Below, piece after piece: positions 1 through 9,140 of a DNA stretch of 44,831 nt (position 1 is the stretch's first letter; the number at the start of each line of letters is the position of its first letter). The position numbers and the translations under genes are program-made. The notes under the pieces are model-generated. The model searched no databases and was not told the origin of the DNA. It was given only the letters and a program-made list of their open reading frames with translations. Source of the DNA: Phycisphaerae bacterium (lineage in GTDB: Bacteria > Planctomycetota > Phycisphaerae > UBA1845); contig JABWBH010000038.1 in assembly GCA_013360585.1 (NCBI GenBank), forward strand, positions 1 to 44,831, given 5' to 3'.

Positions 1-329
1 CGGAGGCGCGATACGGAGCGGAGCCGATCCGTCAAAGAATCGCTTCGGGCACGGGCGCCGGCGCTGACGCAAGGCCGCGCTTAGCGCTACGCTACGCTAC
101 GCGGTGCGGTGCGGTGCGGTGCGGTGCGCGCAGACTACCCCACGGCGGAATCAATCGGTCGGGATGCTGTCGGGCCGCTCTCAGCACGGGACTCCCTCCC
201 TGTGCAAGGTATCCTATCACGCTCTGGCTGAGAACGCAAGGCTCCGTCAAAGGAAAACCGGTACACTGACCGGCGATGAGCGGGTTGCGGAGTGGCCGTA
301 AACCGCGGACGCTCCGACAGGGGAACAAC
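1..329. other. Left-edge region, no supported gene
   Basis: No convincing gene. Frames open at the left edge close quickly and show no recognisable domain, so at most the tail of an upstream gene is present. The stretch holds a block of pentanucleotide repeats (86-125) and the leader of dapB. Confidence 0.6.
86..125. repeat. Pentanucleotide tandem repeats GCTAC x3 then GCGGT x5
   Basis: Three perfect copies of GCTAC (86-100) run straight into five perfect copies of GCGGT (101-125). Both units are 5 bp, so the array looks like slippage-prone microsatellite DNA. It lies about 200 bp upstream of dapB in non-coding sequence. Confidence 0.9.
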
Positions 330-1163
330 ATGACGAAGCAACAGGCAACGATACCGCCGCGGCGGATTCGGCTGGCTGTGGCCGGCGCTTCCGGGCGAAT
401 GGGGCAGCGCGTCGTAGCCCTGGCCGCCGAAAATGCGCAGTTCGAACTGGTCTGCGCCTTGACTGAAGAGACGGATCCGCGCGTGGGGCAACCGCTTGTC
501 CCACCCATCGCGGGCGGCCATCCCGCCGCGGGAGTCATCCTGAAAACGCGGCGCGAGAAGCCCTGCGACGTGTTGATCGACTTTTCATCGCCATCGGGGA
601 CGCTGACTCATCTCGCGGATTGCGTGGGAGACGGAGCTGCCATCGTGATCGGGACGACGGGGCATGACGCGGCGGCGCTGGGGGCGATCGGGGAGGCGGC
701 AAGGTCGATCGCGGTGCTACGAGCGTCGAATTTCAGCCTGGGGGTGAATCTGCTGATTTCGCTGGTTGAGCAGACGGCGGCGGCGCTGGGGCCGGAGTTT
801 GATATCGAGATTGTCGAGGCGCATCACCGTCGGAAGGTGGATGCGCCGAGCGGAACGGCGCTGTCGCTGGTGGAGGCGGCGGCGCGGGGGCGCGGCGTAA
901 GCCGGGAGGGGCGAGTCGTGACGGGAAGAGAGGGGGCGGCGGGGCCTCGTCCGGCGGGTCAGATCGGGGTTCACGCGGTTCGGATGGGGGATGTGGTCGG
1001 CGAACACGACGTGCATTTCGGCGGCCCCGGGGAAACCCTGACGTTGCGACATAGCGCGTTGTCGCGGGACACGTTCGCCTCCGGGGCGTTGCGGGCGGCG
1101 GCGTGGGTGGCGGGGCGGCCGGCGGGTCAATATTCGATGGCTCAGGTACTGGGGTTGAAATGA
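330..1163 (+). CDS. dapB: 4-hydroxy-tetrahydrodipicolinate reductase
   Basis: Cytosolic NAD(P)H-dependent reductase of the diaminopimelate/lysine pathway, acting after dihydrodipicolinate synthase. The 277-residue product has the N-terminal Rossmann loop GASGRMGQ, the IGTTGH motif, and the substrate-binding and catalytic stretch EAHHRRKVDAPSGTAL with the paired histidines, the lysine and the PSGTA loop. The C-terminus (GGPGETLTLRHSALSRDTFA) also matches the family. An in-frame ATG 54 bases upstream exists, but 330 is preferred because a purine-rich RBS (AGGGGAA) lies just before it and the Rossmann strand then starts at a normal distance. The next gene begins 143 bases downstream. No other lysine gene is in the window. 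The identification is secure; only the start is debatable. Confidence 0.96.
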   Translation: MTKQQATIPPRRIRLAVAGASGRMGQRVVALAAENAQFELVCALTEETDPRVGQPLVPPIAGGHPAAGVILKTRREKPCDVLIDFSSPSGTLTHLADCVGDGAAIVIGTTGHDAAALGAIGEAARSIAVLRASNFSLGVNLLISLVEQTAAALGPEFDIEIVEAHHRRKVDAPSGTALSLVEAAARGRGVSREGRVVTGREGAAGPRPAGQIGVHAVRMGDVVGEHDVHFGGPGETLTLRHSALSRDTFASGALRAAAWVAGRPAGQYSMAQVLGLK

Positions 1164-1207
1164 CCGCTGCGGCGAAAGGGGCGCAGGCGTTGCTGTGAAA
1201 TCCGGGC

Positions 1208-1235
1208 TTGCTCCGGGTATGTGCGGACCTAGAAT
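1208..1235 (+). promoter_or_regulatory. Possible sigma-70-type promoter
   Basis: TTGCTC at 1208-1213 and TAGAAT at 1230-1235 are separated by 16 bases, about 70 bases before the next start codon. The -10 matches TATAAT at 5 of 6 positions, which stands out in this G+C-rich DNA, but the -35 is weak. Confidence 0.3.
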
Positions 1236-1306
1236 CGGGAAGGGGAAGAAGAGCGGGAGCGACCCGCCGCGCAGCGTGGGGCTGAACGTGGGAAGGCAGG
1301 TTCGTG

Positions 1307-1747
1307 ATGAGCATGTCGGCAGGGGGAGCGGGCGATCCGGTGGGCGGTGGGCGTCGTGCTCATCCGGTGTGGTGGGTGATTGCGGCGGGGCTGCTGCTGA
1401 ACGCGGCGGGGCAGTTCGTTCGGACGGACGGGAGCGTAGCGTCACCGGCGTGGGCGCAGGCAGTCCCCGGGGGGGGCGGGCAGCGCGGGGTGTTCGCGTT
1501 CAGCGGGCAGCTTGCCAGCGGCGTCTACGGCGTCTACATGGTGGATGTCGACAGCATGACGATGTGGTGTTATGAATACCAGAAGGAGCGGGGGTGCATG
1601 AGGTTGGCGGCGGCGCGGTCGTGGAAATACGACCGGTACCTGGAGCAGCACAACGTCTGCGACATCACGCCGGCGGACGTGGAGCGGCTGATCGAGGATC
1701 AGCGGGCGTACCACCTTCAGAACGCGGAGAACGGCGGGAATAAATAA
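1307..1747 (+). CDS. Membrane-anchored or exported protein of unknown function
   Basis: I do not recognise a named family. The 146-residue product has one hydrophobic segment at about residues 20-38 (WWVIAAGLLLNAAGQF), which is either an uncleaved anchor or a signal peptide; the following SPAWAQA could be a cleavage region. The mature part contains aromatic and valine-rich strands (GVYGVYMVDVDSMTMWCYEY), then a charged helical C-terminus. Its two cysteines lie about 15 residues apart. The ATG at 1307 is preferred over the GTG directly before it because of the spacing to GGAAGGCAGG. It sits between dapB and the HTH-membrane gene on the same strand with gaps of over 100 bases, so operon membership is uncertain. 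Confidence 0.7.
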   Translation: MSMSAGGAGDPVGGGRRAHPVWWVIAAGLLLNAAGQFVRTDGSVASPAWAQAVPGGGGQRGVFAFSGQLASGVYGVYMVDVDSMTMWCYEYQKERGCMRLAAARSWKYDRYLEQHNVCDITPADVERLIEDQRAYHLQNAENGGNK

Positions 1748-1871
1748 GTCAAAACGACCGCCGGTGTTGACCGGCGGCGCGCCGCGGCGATCGGAAGGAT
1801 GACGCCGCAGACTCAAAAGGACCTTCCGCGGGCGTGGGGGCCCGGGTCGGGGGGGTGGCGGACGACGACAC

Positions 1872-2798
1872 ATGGCGAAGATGTTTTACAGCGCGGACGA
1901 GGCCTCGAAGCTGCTGGGTGTGAGCGCGGACGAGCTGACGCAGATGGCGCGTCAGGGGAAGATCCGGGAGTTCCGCGACGCGGGGAAGGTGAATTACAAG
2001 GTGGACGAGGTGGACAAGCTGGCGGCGGCGAAGGGGCCTGCGCCGGCGTCATCGGACACCGGGGAGCTGGTTCTGGAGCCAGCGGAAGAGGATTCCGGGC
2101 TAGAGCTGATGCTCAATTCCGGCAGCGACGTGATGAGCATCGCGGATTCCGCGAAGGACAAGGAAAAGACTTCGGCGGGGACGCGGGCGGGCACCCGGGG
2201 GAGCGGGAAGAAAGACAAGGAAGGCACGGTCGTTCCGTCGGTAGGGGTGAGCGTTTTCGACGACGACGAGCTGGACGAGATGGTGGATCCTCTGGCGCAG
2301 ACGCACGTCAGCGAGGGTCCGGTGGGGTTTGAGGGGATCGGAAGCGGGTCGGGGATCCTCGACCTGACGCGGGAGAGCGACGACACCTCGCTGGGGGCGG
2401 AGCTTCTGGACGAGATCGTTCCGGCGGAAGAAGCGACGCTGGACATGGGCGACGCGACGCGGGCGGGTCTGGAGGACGCGGTTTCGGATGAGACGGCGGA
2501 CGACGAGCAGGTGATCGCTCCGGTGGGTCCGCGGCGTGCGGCGGGGGCGGCGCCGGCGCGGGCGACGACGCGGGTGGAATACGGTCCGGACGCGGCGTCG
2601 AACGCGATGGGCGCGGTGATGGCGGCGTGCGTCGTGGTGATGCTGGTGGCCGGTCTGGCGGTGGTGGGGATGGTTCGCGGGGTGGAGCCGGCGCCGCTGC
2701 GGTTTCTTTACGACAACATGATGTACTTCGTGGGCGGATCGGCGCTGGTGGTGGCGCTGTCCGGGGTGGCGACGTACTTTCTGGGTCGTCGGGCGTAG
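1872..2798 (+). CDS. Excisionase-type HTH protein with C-terminal membrane helices
   Basis: 308 residues in three parts. Residues 1-52 look like a MerR/excisionase-type winged HTH (FYSADEASKLLGVSADELTQ, then a short wing region). Residues 55-245 are a long acidic, low-complexity linker rich in Asp, Glu, Gly and Ser. Residues about 247-306 hold two hydrophobic helices separated by a short loop, ending in GRRA. The domain order suggests a protein that presents an HTH at the inner face of the membrane. Whether it binds DNA or a protein partner is unknown. Similar HTH-start proteins are, from memory, common in planctomycetes. The RBS before 1872 is weak but the HTH begins at once, which supports the start. 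The gene downstream encodes an OmpA-like lipoprotein. Confidence 0.75.
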   Translation: MAKMFYSADEASKLLGVSADELTQMARQGKIREFRDAGKVNYKVDEVDKLAAAKGPAPASSDTGELVLEPAEEDSGLELMLNSGSDVMSIADSAKDKEKTSAGTRAGTRGSGKKDKEGTVVPSVGVSVFDDDELDEMVDPLAQTHVSEGPVGFEGIGSGSGILDLTRESDDTSLGAELLDEIVPAEEATLDMGDATRAGLEDAVSDETADDEQVIAPVGPRRAAGAAPARATTRVEYGPDAASNAMGAVMAACVVVMLVAGLAVVGMVRGVEPAPLRFLYDNMMYFVGGSALVVALSGVATYFLGRRA

Positions 2799-2963
2799 CT
2801 CCCGCCGAGGTCCGGGGTCTATCTTCAGGCTGGAACGTCGCCGGAAAATTCCGCGTGGTGATTGACGCCGCCGGTGCGCGCGGTTATGCCAGCGGTGAAT
2901 CCTCGGGAGACATTCCGCCCTTGGCGCGGCGGGCAGACGGATCACATCGGAGGGCAAAGGATC

Positions 2964-3839
2964 ATGACGCGGCAGATGCGAGTGCGGGCGGGCGCGGGAC
3001 TGGCGGTGACGATGACGATGCTGACGGGGTGCGCGAGTCTGGACGACCTGCGTACGACGCAGCGGGCGAACAACAACCTGACAGCGCAGAATGAGCGTCT
3101 TGAGCAGGAGCTTCAGGACTGCCGCAGCAGCGTGGACCTGCTGAACGCGCGGCTTGACGCGGCGGAGGATGAGCTGAACGCGAAGCGCGAGCTTGCGGCG
3201 AGCCTGCAAGCGGAGAATGACCTGCTTCACGAAAAGATCCGTCTCGCGGAGAAGACGCTGGAGGATCTCGGGAAAATGCCCGCGGGGGATCTGGTCGTCG
3301 GCGCGCCGAAGCTTCCCGAGCCGCTGGATTCCGCGTTGAAAGCGTTGGCGGCGCAACATCCGGATGCAATCACGTTCGACTCGACGCGCGGATTCGTGAA
3401 GTGGAAGGGGGACTTGCTTTTTGATCTGGGCAGCGACGTGGTGCGTGACTCGGCGAAGGACGGGCTTCGCGGGTTTGCGGAGATCGTGAACTCGGCGGCG
3501 GCAAGCGGATTCGAGGTGGTGATCGTCGGGCACACGTGTACGACGCCGATCAAACGGTCGGAGACACTGACGCGGCACCCGACGAACTGGCACCTGTCGG
3601 CGCATCGGTCGATCGCGGTGGCGGACGTGCTGATGCAATACGGATGCGCGGGCCAGCGCGTCGGTGTGATGGGCTACGGCGAGTTCCGCCCGATCGCGGA
3701 CAACGGCAGCGACGCGGGGAAGAGCCAGAATCGTCGCGTCGAGATTTACCTTGTCGAGCAGGGGACGCTGTTTGCGATGGGGGACGTGCTGAGCGCGGAG
3801 CTTGCGAGCGGCGTTCGGTTTGCGGCGTTGGGCGACTGA
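2964..3839 (+). CDS. OmpA/Pal-like peptidoglycan-binding lipoprotein
   Basis: A 291-residue lipoprotein. The signal peptide ends in the lipobox LTGC at about residues 19-22, so Cys22 would be lipidated. Residues about 35-100 are heptad-rich (RLEQELQDCRSS and similar) and should form a coiled coil. The C-terminal domain, about residues 150-280, is OmpA-like: it contains FDLGSDVVRDSAKDGL, a long insert after VIVGHT, and the closing NRRVEIYLV motif in which the Arg pair contacts diaminopimelate in known members. The likely role is to tether the outer envelope to peptidoglycan. ATG 2964 is chosen over an upstream in-frame start because it begins the signal peptide exactly and has a GGAGGGCAAAGG leader. 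A strong terminator follows. Confidence 0.9.
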   Translation: MTRQMRVRAGAGLAVTMTMLTGCASLDDLRTTQRANNNLTAQNERLEQELQDCRSSVDLLNARLDAAEDELNAKRELAASLQAENDLLHEKIRLAEKTLEDLGKMPAGDLVVGAPKLPEPLDSALKALAAQHPDAITFDSTRGFVKWKGDLLFDLGSDVVRDSAKDGLRGFAEIVNSAAASGFEVVIVGHTCTTPIKRSETLTRHPTNWHLSAHRSIAVADVLMQYGCAGQRVGVMGYGEFRPIADNGSDAGKSQNRRVEIYLVEQGTLFAMGDVLSAELASGVRFAALGD

Positions 3840-3884
3840 GCGCAGGGTCGCAAGTCCGGATCAACAACCCGGTTCTTCATCGGT

Positions 3885-3929
3885 GCGGACGGCGCGGCAC
3901 AAGGATCATGCCGCGCCGTCCGCTTTTCG
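3885..3929 (+). terminator. Rho-independent terminator after the OmpA-like lipoprotein gene
   Basis: A perfect 15-bp stem (3885-3899 pairs with 3909-3923) closes a 9-base loop and is followed by TTTTCGTTT. It lies 45 bases after the lipoprotein stop codon on the same strand. Confidence 0.92.
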
Positions 3930-4093
3930 TTTCAAGGAACGGCGAGGGAGTTCTGCGACGTGCGGTTCTCCGTGATTGTGCGTGAAATCCCGCTGGAAGT
4001 GCGTTTTGCCCCGTGACGAGCGTGGCGGGCGGGCGTAGAATCGGGTTCGGGATCGGCAGGCTCGACCTTGCGAACCCTCGACGGGTGTGCGAT

Positions 4094-4120
4094 CGCGCGG
4101 GCTGAAGCCTGCGGCTCGGG
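4094..4120. repeat. REP-like palindrome copy 1
   Basis: This copy contains GCGGGCTGAAGCCTGC, a short stem around TGAA, followed by GGCTCGGG. Related copies occur at 9475-9500 and 14545-14570, all in intergenic DNA. Confidence 0.7.
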
Positions 4121-4271
4121 CGAGTGCTTCGCCCTCGGAAATAACCGGCCAGGTACACCGCTTGCATAGGACACCGGGGCAGGCGTCGGGTTCGGGGGTG
4201 GGCCGTGCAAGCTCGTCACGGTCGTCGGCAAATCTCGGCTCCCGCCGCAGGGTTATGAGGTAAGAAGAATC

Positions 4272-6683
4272 ATGCACATGACGAATCCTCCGACGAATTC
4301 CGCGTCACCGGCGCCGGTTGATCCGAGGGGCGGGCCTGATCAGCGGCAGGACGCACGGCCCGCGGCGGGCGGGCGTGGTGGCGGGAACCCGCTGGTCGCC
4401 TTGTTCAGCAACGTCTGGTTGGGTGTTTTCCTGATGATCCTGCTGTTCGTTTACAGCTCGGTCGGCAGCGCGATGCCCGAGTTCCGTCAGAAGCGTTTTT
4501 TTGAAATGACGGAGTTCGAGTGGTTTCACTGGTGGCCTTTCGATGTGCTGGTGGCGCTGATCTGCGTCAACATTCTCGTGGTGACGGTGCGTCGGATTCC
4601 GCTGCGGGTGGTGAACCTCGGGGTGTGGACGATCCACGCGGGGATTCTGATTCTCGCGGCGGGGAGCGTTTATTATTTCGGGACGAAGATCGAGGGTGAG
4701 GCGCCGGTGTACCGGCGGTGGTTGAAGATCGAGGCGCCGGGGATGAGTTCGCCGGGGGGGTTGGTGGTTCTTCCGGAGAACCGGACGACCGTGCAGACGG
4801 CGGCTGGGCTTTACACGCTGACGATTCAGGAGACGAACAGCGAGTACAAGCTGCTGTCCGGTCCGGACGCAGGGAAGCGCGCGCACGCGGTGACGGTTCA
4901 GGTTCAGCCGCCGCAGGGCGCGACGTTTTCGCGTCAGCTCCTGACGGGATATCCAGAGTTTACGGAGGATGTGATTCCGGGGCAGGGGCGCGCGATCAAG
5001 GTGACAGGCAAGGCGCTGGTGGACGAGGATTTGAAGCTGTCGCTGGAGTACGAGCCGCAGTCGTATTTTCACGTCAGCAGCTCCTGGGCCTTGTATGTCC
5101 GCGACGTCGGGGCGAAGGAGTGGGTCGAAGTCCCTTTGCCCGGGATGCCGCGCTACAACGAATACGTGTCGTCGCGCGATCAGGTGTTCACGGACGAGCC
5201 TTTGCCGCTGGACGCGATGGACCTGGCGGTGGCGTTGCCGGCGGAAGCGCGGCTGGCGGGAACGTCGTTCCACGTCACGGGCTACCTGCCTTATGCGGAG
5301 ATGCGTCGGCAGTGGCGCGAAGGCGGAACGCGGGCGAACCCGCTGCTGAAATTGAACTTCGTGGAGATGGGCGGTCGGCCGCGTCCGGTGGAGCTGCTGG
5401 CGCTGCATCCTGAACAGCGGAAGGCGATGGGGGGGCTGGTGGAGTTCCGCTACGTTCCGGACGAGAAGGCGCTGGAGGAGATCGCGTCGGATTCGTCGGC
5501 GTATTTGACGATTTCGGTTCCCGCGGCGGGCGTGAACCAGCGCTTGCGCGTGACGCAGGACCTGATGGTGGGCAACGACGGGCCGTGGACGGCGATCGAG
5601 GGGACGGAGTTCTCGTACCGTCTTGCGCGGGTGCTGGAGGATCTGGAGATCGCTCCGGGACGGATGGCGTCGCTGGCGTGGGTGGATCTGAAGACGGCGG
5701 AGAAGGAGTGGACCCGGGTGGTGCTGGACGATGCGTCGTCGTCGTTCGACCTTCCGGGGATCGGATTCGACCCGCACACGGCGCCGGCGCCCGGGGAGCG
5801 CACGACGGATCCGCGGATCGTGGTGGGATATGCGCCGTCGTCGGCGGGTCTGGTGTTTGCGGCGCTTCCGGACGGACGGTTGTTCGCGGCGTGGAACGGA
5901 CCGGACGCGCACGCCTTCCGTCGCTTCGTGCGGATCGGCGAGGCGCTGTCGCTGGCGCCGCAGGTGACGGTTGTTCCGACGTCGCTGCTCCTGACGGCGC
6001 AAGCGGAGGTGAAGCCTTATGTCGTGCCGATGTCCCGTCGGTCACGGGACGCCGGGCACATGTTCTCGATGATCAAGCTGGACATCACCAGCGGCGGAAA
6101 CACGCAGAGTAAGTGGCTGAGATACAGTCCGTTTTCGTTCCCCAGCGCGTTGTACGAGTACCCGGGTCGTCATCCGTATGAGCCGCAGACGGTGATGCTG
6201 GAGGGGGGGCGTCAGGTGGAAGTGTTGTTCTCGCGGGAGCGGGAGCGTCTTCCGGCGCCGGTGGCGCTGGATGATTTCGAGTTGATCGCGCACGTCGGAG
6301 GATATACCGGGCAAAGCCTGACGGTGCGGAACTGGCGCAGCGCGCTGCGTTTCTGGGACGGGGGCGCGTGGACGGCGCCGCAGACGGTAAGCGTGAATTC
6401 GCCCACGGAATACGGGGGATACTGGTATTACCAGGCGGCGTGGGATCCGCCGCTGCGCGGGCAGTTGGGCAGCGGGATGAATTACACGGTGCTGGGCGTG
6501 GGCAACCGCAACGGCGTGAACATCATGCTGGCGGGTTGCTGCCTGAGCGTGGCGGGGATGATTTTTGCGTTCTACGTGAAACCGCGGATCAAGGCGCGGC
6601 GGCGGGCGGCATCGGCGGCGCGTGGTGAGCGTCAGGAGGCGGAAACGCGCGAGGAGCGGATCGCGGAGCCGGTCGGGGTGTGA
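4272..6683 (+). CDS. resB: Cytochrome c biogenesis protein ResB (System II)
   Basis: 803 residues. ResB (Ccs1) works with CcsA at the membrane to deliver heme and attach it to the CXXCH motifs of apocytochromes c on the outer face. After a Pro/Gly-rich cytosolic N-terminus come three hydrophobic helices at about residues 41-66, 90-106 and 118-136. A very large external domain follows (about 140-745, with few hydrophobic stretches), then a last helix near 748-770 (IMLAGCCLSVAGMIFAFYV) and a charged tail. This arrangement is typical of ResB, though the external domain is long compared with the usual 400-600-residue members. The ATG at 4272 has a GAGG-AGAAGA leader; a second ATG two codons later is possible. 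ccsA follows on the same strand and would be the functional partner. Confidence 0.9.
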   Translation: MHMTNPPTNSASPAPVDPRGGPDQRQDARPAAGGRGGGNPLVALFSNVWLGVFLMILLFVYSSVGSAMPEFRQKRFFEMTEFEWFHWWPFDVLVALICVNILVVTVRRIPLRVVNLGVWTIHAGILILAAGSVYYFGTKIEGEAPVYRRWLKIEAPGMSSPGGLVVLPENRTTVQTAAGLYTLTIQETNSEYKLLSGPDAGKRAHAVTVQVQPPQGATFSRQLLTGYPEFTEDVIPGQGRAIKVTGKALVDEDLKLSLEYEPQSYFHVSSSWALYVRDVGAKEWVEVPLPGMPRYNEYVSSRDQVFTDEPLPLDAMDLAVALPAEARLAGTSFHVTGYLPYAEMRRQWREGGTRANPLLKLNFVEMGGRPRPVELLALHPEQRKAMGGLVEFRYVPDEKALEEIASDSSAYLTISVPAAGVNQRLRVTQDLMVGNDGPWTAIEGTEFSYRLARVLEDLEIAPGRMASLAWVDLKTAEKEWTRVVLDDASSSFDLPGIGFDPHTAPAPGERTTDPRIVVGYAPSSAGLVFAALPDGRLFAAWNGPDAHAFRRFVRIGEALSLAPQVTVVPTSLLLTAQAEVKPYVVPMSRRSRDAGHMFSMIKLDITSGGNTQSKWLRYSPFSFPSALYEYPGRHPYEPQTVMLEGGRQVEVLFSRERERLPAPVALDDFELIAHVGGYTGQSLTVRNWRSALRFWDGGAWTAPQTVSVNSPTEYGGYWYYQAAWDPPLRGQLGSGMNYTVLGVGNRNGVNIMLAGCCLSVAGMIFAFYVKPRIKARRRAASAARGERQEAETREERIAEPVGV

Positions 6684-6863
6684 GAAGGGAGACGGGACGG
6701 CTGAACTGGCGACGGGAAACAAGCCGCGCCGAGGGGCGATGCTCGTCCGATCGGTGCCCCGTGATCCGCGAACTGCGCACTACGCCCCGCTCGATTGCGG
6801 GCGCGGTTCGGATCAGGAGCGGTTGAGTTCGTCGCGGTTAGACGAGGGTGGGAGCGTCGTGAC

Positions 6864-8897
6864 ATGCAGGGAAGAATGCGAATCCGGTTGATCGACGTGC
6901 TGGTGTTCGGCGGTCTGATCGCGGCGGGCGGGCTTTACGGGATGAAGCGTCGGGCGGAGGCGTCGGCGGGAGCGTCGGCGCCGTCGGAGTTTGCGCGGGC
7001 CGTGGATCTTTCGCCGCTGCACGAGGTGGCGGTGCAGGCGGACGGGCGGTTGCGTTCGTTCGAGTCGCACGCGGCGGCGTACACGCGTTACATCAGCGGT
7101 CCGCGGACGATCGACGGTCAGTCGCAGGGATTCACGTACCTGGACATGCTGTTCCGCCCCGAGCGTTACAGCGCCTGCGAGACGGTGTACGTGAAGAATA
7201 AGCTGGTGCTGGCGCAGATTCTGGACGTCCTGGAGCAGCACGGGAGCGTCGCGCCGGGGGAGCGGGAGGCGTTGCAGACGCGGAAGCTGCTGTCTCCGAA
7301 GCATCTTAGCGACGGGGCGGTGCGTTCGCTGCTGGCGTCGTTAAGCGCGGACCTGGTGCGGACGGCGCGTCCGGTGCAGGACATCAACACGGCGCTGGCG
7401 ATCATGCGTCCGGACGTGCTGGGGGGCGAGCTTCGCATTCTTCCCGCGGCGCAGGGCGCGACGGACCGGCCGTGGAGTTCGTTGTGGGACGTGGTGGAGC
7501 AGGCGTCGACGCAGGCGGCGGATCTGTCGCCGCTGGCGAAGGCGGTGGGCGTCGAGGTGGACAAGCTTCAGGAGCTTGTCGTCGCGTGGACGGGGCTGGC
7601 GACGGCGTGGCGGACCGAGAAGGCGGACGAGGTGAACAAGGAGCTGACGCGCCTGGCGTCAGCGGTGCGTTCGCTCTCCCCCGAGGCGTATCCGGATGCG
7701 CGGCGGCTGGCGTGGGAAAGCTGGTACTTCCGGTTGAACAGCATGACGTGGGTCTGGCTGGTGTATCTGCTGTCGGTGATTCCGCTGCTGGTGGCGGTGA
7801 TCAACCGCTGGGAAGGGGCGAGGAAGCTGGGTCTGGCGATCTTCGGGATCGCGTTCTTGCTTCAGACGGCGTCGGTGGGGATCCGGTGGTACGTGTCGGG
7901 GCGCTGGCCGAACGCGAACATGTTCGAGGCGGTGACGACATCGGCGTGGTTCGGGGGCGTGCTGGCGCTGGTGCTGGAGTTCGTGGCGCGGCGGTCGGCG
8001 ATGAAGAATCTTTTCGCGCTGGGGTCGGCGGTGGTTTCGATGGCGGCGCTGATGTCGGTGTACCTGATGCCGGCGACGCTGGACTCTTCGCTGAATAACA
8101 TCATGCCGGCGCTGCACGATATCTGGTTGTACATTCACACGAATGTGATCATCTGGAGCTACGCGGTGATCGGACTGGCGGCGGTGACCGCGCTGCTTTT
8201 CCTGCGACAGCGGTGGTGTGCGTTGTGGGACGGAGGCGAGGCGTCGAAACTTCGCCTGCTGCTGACGCCGGCGGCGCTGGCGGCGCTGAACGTCACGGGG
8301 TGGCAGGTGCTGCTGGCGATCCTGAACCCTCAGGGGTACGACCTCCGCCGCTCGTTCTGGGCGGGGATGCTGGAGCGTTGCGGGTTCTCGGCGGCGACGA
8401 GCGCGGAGCTGGCGCCGTGGGTGGTGGTCGGATTGTTCGGGGTTTCGGCGACGATCCTCGTGTTCGAGTTGCTGGATGCACGAACGCGCGGCGCCGTGGT
8501 GAAGGACAACGAACTCGGCTACTTCGGGGCGCCGTCGGCGCTGCTGGCGTCCGGGCCGAAGGCGAACACGTTTCTGAAGAGTGCGCCGTCCGCCGCGCAG
8601 GTGTTCGACGCGGCGACGATGGTGACGCTTCAGCTTGCGTTCATCATGCTCTGGGCGGGCATCGTGATGGGGGCGATCTGGGCGGATCATTCCTGGGGCC
8701 GTCCGTGGGGGTGGGACCCGAAGGAAGTATTCGCGTTGAACACGTTCATCATCTTTCTCGTGCTGGTCCACGTTCGGCTGAAGGTGCGGGACAAGGGGTT
8801 CTGGACGGCGGTGCTGGCGATCTTCGGCTTCGAGACGATGATGTTCAACTGGATCGTCATCAACTTCATCATCAGCGGGCTGCACAGCTACGCGTGA
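6864..8897 (+). CDS. ccsA: Cytochrome c biogenesis protein CcsA/CcsB-type (System II)
   Basis: 677 residues. It is the heme-handling partner of ResB in System II cytochrome c synthase. One N-terminal helix (about 8-26) leads into a mostly polar outside segment (about 30-295). The C-terminal half carries multiple membrane helices with the family's heme-binding tryptophan-rich signature WGWDPKE at residues 615-621, flanked by ADHSWGRP and a final helix pair (FGFETMMFNWIVINFIISGL). Conserved histidines are seen near the helix ends, for example IHTNVIIWSYAVIG. The N-terminal extension is unusual in length; many CcsA proteins are near 300 residues. The ATG at 6864 was chosen because of the GGGTGGGAG leader and the immediate helix. 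The gene is 180 bases after resB, probably in the same transcript. Confidence 0.92.
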   Translation: MQGRMRIRLIDVLVFGGLIAAGGLYGMKRRAEASAGASAPSEFARAVDLSPLHEVAVQADGRLRSFESHAAAYTRYISGPRTIDGQSQGFTYLDMLFRPERYSACETVYVKNKLVLAQILDVLEQHGSVAPGEREALQTRKLLSPKHLSDGAVRSLLASLSADLVRTARPVQDINTALAIMRPDVLGGELRILPAAQGATDRPWSSLWDVVEQASTQAADLSPLAKAVGVEVDKLQELVVAWTGLATAWRTEKADEVNKELTRLASAVRSLSPEAYPDARRLAWESWYFRLNSMTWVWLVYLLSVIPLLVAVINRWEGARKLGLAIFGIAFLLQTASVGIRWYVSGRWPNANMFEAVTTSAWFGGVLALVLEFVARRSAMKNLFALGSAVVSMAALMSVYLMPATLDSSLNNIMPALHDIWLYIHTNVIIWSYAVIGLAAVTALLFLRQRWCALWDGGEASKLRLLLTPAALAALNVTGWQVLLAILNPQGYDLRRSFWAGMLERCGFSAATSAELAPWVVVGLFGVSATILVFELLDARTRGAVVKDNELGYFGAPSALLASGPKANTFLKSAPSAAQVFDAATMVTLQLAFIMLWAGIVMGAIWADHSWGRPWGWDPKEVFALNTFIIFLVLVHVRLKVRDKGFWTAVLAIFGFETMMFNWIVINFIISGLHSYA

Positions 8898-9077
8898 GGC
8901 TTGCGTCTTCCCCCGGCGCGAAAACGCCTTGCGGATCCGGGAGCGGACGACGTTGCAGAATAAGCCGCTACCCGAAGCGACTCATGCCGCGCCGATTTTC
9001 GCGCCACGACGGGGAGCGGAGGGGTCCGTTCACAGGACTTGGACGCTGTTTTCCCCCCCGGAGTCGGAAGAGATAAG

Positions 9078-9140
9078 AACGCTTTCTTATCTTTGTGATT
9101 GTGTGCTTCGCAACGTCAAGGACAGACGGGCGCAGTTCGG
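9078..9140 (+). repeat. Modular dispersed repeat, long form, diverged copy
   Basis: AACGCTTTCTTAT is followed by a spacer and the core GCTTCGCAACGTCAAGGAC, then ACGGGCGCAGTTCGG. The core is nearly identical to copies at 21698-21754, 29476-29545 and (reverse strand) 41448-41502. Confidence 0.75.

Larger units (their letters stand above)
3840..4271. other. Intergenic region between OmpA-like gene and resB
   Basis: 432 bases with no supported gene. It contains the terminator at 3885-3929, a REP-like element at 4094-4120, and the resB leader with a GAGG/AGAAGA ribosome-binding region. The -10-like TAGAAT near 4036 could belong to a resB promoter but has no good -35. Confidence 0.6.

Noticed and set aside
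2100-3638. 512-codon minus-strand frame opposite the HTH and OmpA-like genes
   Set aside because: Arg/His-rich with no domain; lies across two well supported genes and their gap.
4305-6002. 565-codon minus-strand frame opposite resB
   Set aside because: Composition artefact; resB features on the plus strand account for the sequence.
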